Origin: Myxococcota bacterium
GTDB taxonomy: Bacteria > Myxococcota_A > Polyangia > HGW-17 > JAJRWW01
NCBI GenBank assembly: GCA_024276595.1
Contig: JAJRWW010000440.1
Location: forward strand, 1-8,586
DNA: 8,586 bases
Direction: 5' to 3'
In this document: positions 7,295 through 8,586 of the stretch, in pieces
How positions within the stretch are numbered: position 1 is the first letter of the stretch
Layout of the letters: every line of letters starts with the position of its first letter
Notes under the pieces: generated by a model
Seen by the model: the letters and a program-made list of their open reading frames with translations, nothing else
Told to the model about the DNA's origin: nothing
Databases searched by the model: none
Made by a program: the position numbers and the translations under genes

Positions 7295-7299
7295 CTCCT
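7295..7299 (-). promoter_or_regulatory. Short-spaced Shine-Dalgarno (AGGAG) for the kinase gene
   Basis: On the minus strand AGGAG lies 2 nt before the ATG at 7292, closer than the usual 5-9 nt. A GAGG lies farther off (7307-7310, 14 nt). The ATG is still preferred because the kinase N-lobe (GRYKLLRLLGAGGMG) begins only about 10 residues later. Confidence 0.4.
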
Positions 7300-7337
7300 G
7301 GCGTTGCCTCTGTGCGCGGCCCTTCCAGGGCGGGTCG

Positions 7338-8586
7338 CTACTTGCTTGGGGCCTCGCTCGCCTTGGACCCCTTGGGTTTCTTCTTGAGCCGTGAGCGGTC
7401 CTTGCGGACCTTCTTCGCCTCGGTGTGTCGCAGCTCCGGGTCGAAGTCCGGCCAGCTCGCGTTGGCCAGCTCCAGCTCACCGCGGTTGACCGCCGCTAGA
7501 GTCCTTCGCCTGCGACGGGCAACGTCTTTCAACATCCGCACCAGGTTGGGGTGCTTCTCATAGATCTTGAGATACTCCTCCCGGCGGAGCAACATGATCC
7601 ATGATCGCGCGGTGGTTCTTGCCGTGAAGATGGCGGGGCGACCGTCGATGAGTGACTCCATGCCAAAGCCGCCCCCCGGATCCAGGAGCATCTTGACCGT
7701 GTGTCCGTCGCCGTTTGTGTAGCTCATCTCCAGCATGCCCGACATGAGCAGGCAGAGGGTCTTGGACGGCGTGCCCTGCTCCACGATCACCTCGTCCTCT
7801 GCCACCTCCAGGATCTCGAAGCGCTTGCAGATCTCGTCGCGCTCCTGCCTGTGAAAAAGCCTAAAGAAGCCGGTGCGACCGAGCATGTTGTCGAGCACCC
7901 TCTCCTCCACGACTCGGAGCATGGCGTAGAGGGAGGCGGGGTGGTCGGCCAGGAGGGCCTCTGCCGCCGGCCGGTCCAGCACCTGAAGCTCGGCATCCTT
8001 CACCACCTCTACTGTGGTCCTCATGCCCAGGGTGCCCACGAAGGACTGCTCCCCAATGACGGCCCCGGGCCCGAGCCGGGCCACCTCGAGGGGCGGGGAG
8101 TGGTCCGACAGCACCCGCACCTCGCCGTCAAGGAGGGTGAAGAGGGAGTCTCCACCGCTGCCTGTGCTGGCCAACGTGCTCCCGCGAGGGACCGCCTGGC
8201 GGCGGGACGGGGGAGCGTGAATGGACAACAGCTCGTCTGACAGGCCTTCGAAAAGCAGGCTTCGGAGCAGCACCTGGCGGGTTCGCTCCTCAGGGGTGGC
8301 AGCAGTGGCCTCCAGCTTCTCCAGCTCCTGGGGGGCAACTCCGTAGCTGCTGCCACTTCTGAGCCCGGACAGGAGCATGGTCGGGTCGCGCCTGGAGAGG
8401 ACCATGAAGGTCTCTGCCGGCGCCAAGGGGGATCCGTGCGCGGCGGCGGCGCCTGGACCTGCGGCGGCGCCTGGACCTGCGGCGCCTGGACCTGCGGCGC
8501 CTGGACCTGCGGCGCCTGGACCTGCGGCGGCGCCTGGACCAGGCTTGCGTCCCCCAGCAGGCTCCAGCTCGTCCCAGTAGGAGACC
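7338..8586 (-). CDS. Tandem cyclic-nucleotide-binding-domain protein with Gly-Pro-Ala repeat, 5'-partial
   Basis: Probably a cytoplasmic sensor or scaffold responding to a cyclic nucleotide or similar ligand. The frame stays open to the right edge, giving at least 415 residues. The visible N-terminus reads VSYWDELEPAGGRK, then GPGAA/GPGAAA repeats, then APAETFMVLSRRDP. The codon before the first Val ends in G, so a start just off the edge is possible; internal TTG (8426) or ATG (8405) starts would drop the repeat. Counting from the TTG, CNB domain 1 covers about 55-170, with phosphate-cassette-like GAVIGEQSFVGTLGMRTT (121-138). Domain 2 covers about 185-300, with FGMESLIDGRPAIFTART (254-271), where the usual FGE Glu and RxAT Arg are replaced, suggesting lost canonical binding. 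The C-terminal tail (about 336-362) is Lys/Arg-rich. There is no helix-turn-helix, so it is not a CRP-type regulator. It is followed 45 nt later by the kinase gene. Confidence 0.9.
   Translation of the reverse strand, partial: VSYWDELEPAGGRKPGPGAAAGPGAAGPGAAGPGAAGPGAAAGPGAAAAHGSPLAPAETFMVLSRRDPTMLLSGLRSGSSYGVAPQELEKLEATAATPEERTRQVLLRSLLFEGLSDELLSIHAPPSRRQAVPRGSTLASTGSGGDSLFTLLDGEVRVLSDHSPPLEVARLGPGAVIGEQSFVGTLGMRTTVEVVKDAELQVLDRPAAEALLADHPASLYAMLRVVEERVLDNMLGRTGFFRLFHRQERDEICKRFEILEVAEDEVIVEQGTPSKTLCLLMSGMLEMSYTNGDGHTVKMLLDPGGGFGMESLIDGRPAIFTARTTARSWIMLLRREEYLKIYEKHPNLVRMLKDVARRRRRTLAAVNRGELELANASWPDFDPELRHTEAKKVRKDRSRLKKKPKGSKASEAPSK
8443..8541. repeat. In-frame 15/18-bp tandem repeat encoding Gly-Pro-Ala units
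   Basis: Six contiguous units on the + strand read GCGGCGCCTGGACCT (15 bp), with an extra GCG in units 1, 2 and 6 (18 bp); the last ends in A instead of T. Unit sizes in order are 18, 18, 15, 15, 15 and 18 (99 bp). On the minus strand, in frame with the cyclic-nucleotide-binding protein, they encode GPGAA or GPGAAA. Every unit is a multiple of three and nearly identical in DNA, which points to recent slippage or recombination rather than old protein-level repetition. Confidence 0.9.

Noticed and set aside
6750..7394. Plus-strand 214-codon open frame opposite the kinase N-lobe
   Set aside because: Antisense shadow; it covers the glycine loop and catalytic loop of an unmistakable kinase and has no motif of its own.
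8443..8541. Possible CRISPR or regulatory iteron array
   Set aside because: Units are contiguous with no spacers, all in multiples of three, and translate as Gly-Pro-Ala in frame with the CNB protein; this is coding low-complexity sequence.
8377..8580. Plus-strand open frame of 67 codons rich in Ala-Pro-Gly
   Set aside because: It is the antisense reading of the same repeat; the minus-strand frame continues into clear CNB domains, while this one has no recognisable domain.

Overview
The window is GC-rich, tightly packed protein-coding DNA, with G/C favoured at third codon positions and little space between genes. No mobile element, RNA gene, CRISPR array or phage gene was seen. An ABC peptide-type transporter alongside a cytosolic Hanks-type Ser/Thr kinase fused to a PhnD-like binding domain, next to a tandem cyclic-nucleotide-binding-domain protein, suggests a Myxococcota / former Deltaproteobacteria genome. 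This is an inference from gene content, not a phylogenetic placement.

Layout: two gene groups point at each other. On the + strand (1-5267) lie an extracellular solute-binding protein of family 5, cut at its N-terminus by the window edge; a DppB/OppB-type permease with a large extra domain; a DppC/OppC-type permease with a YejE-like periplasmic extension; and an alpha/beta hydrolase with an Asp nucleophile. The junctions are abutting (TAG directly followed by ATG), a 4-nt overlap (TTGA) and a 6-nt gap, so these four genes almost certainly form one operon. No ATPase gene follows, so the transporter must borrow its ATP-binding subunits from elsewhere or have them upstream of the window.

On the - strand (8586-5457) lie a protein with two cyclic-nucleotide-binding domains, whose reading frame runs off the right edge through a Gly-Pro-Ala repeat, and 45 nt downstream a 611-residue kinase/PhnD-like fusion. 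They look like a two-gene signalling operon. The groups are separated by 189 nt of convergent intergenic DNA that holds small hairpins but no classical T-tract terminator.

Proposed function: the + operon imports a peptide-like or otherwise organic solute across the inner membrane, with a hydrolase that may process a cytoplasmic substrate. The - operon looks like an intracellular sensor in which a soluble kinase carries its own ligand-binding domain. The observations most worth pursuing are the roughly 200-residue HEAT-like insertion in the DppB-type permease, the cytosolic kinase/PhnD fusion, and the unstable in-frame repeat in the N-terminal region of the cyclic-nucleotide-binding protein.
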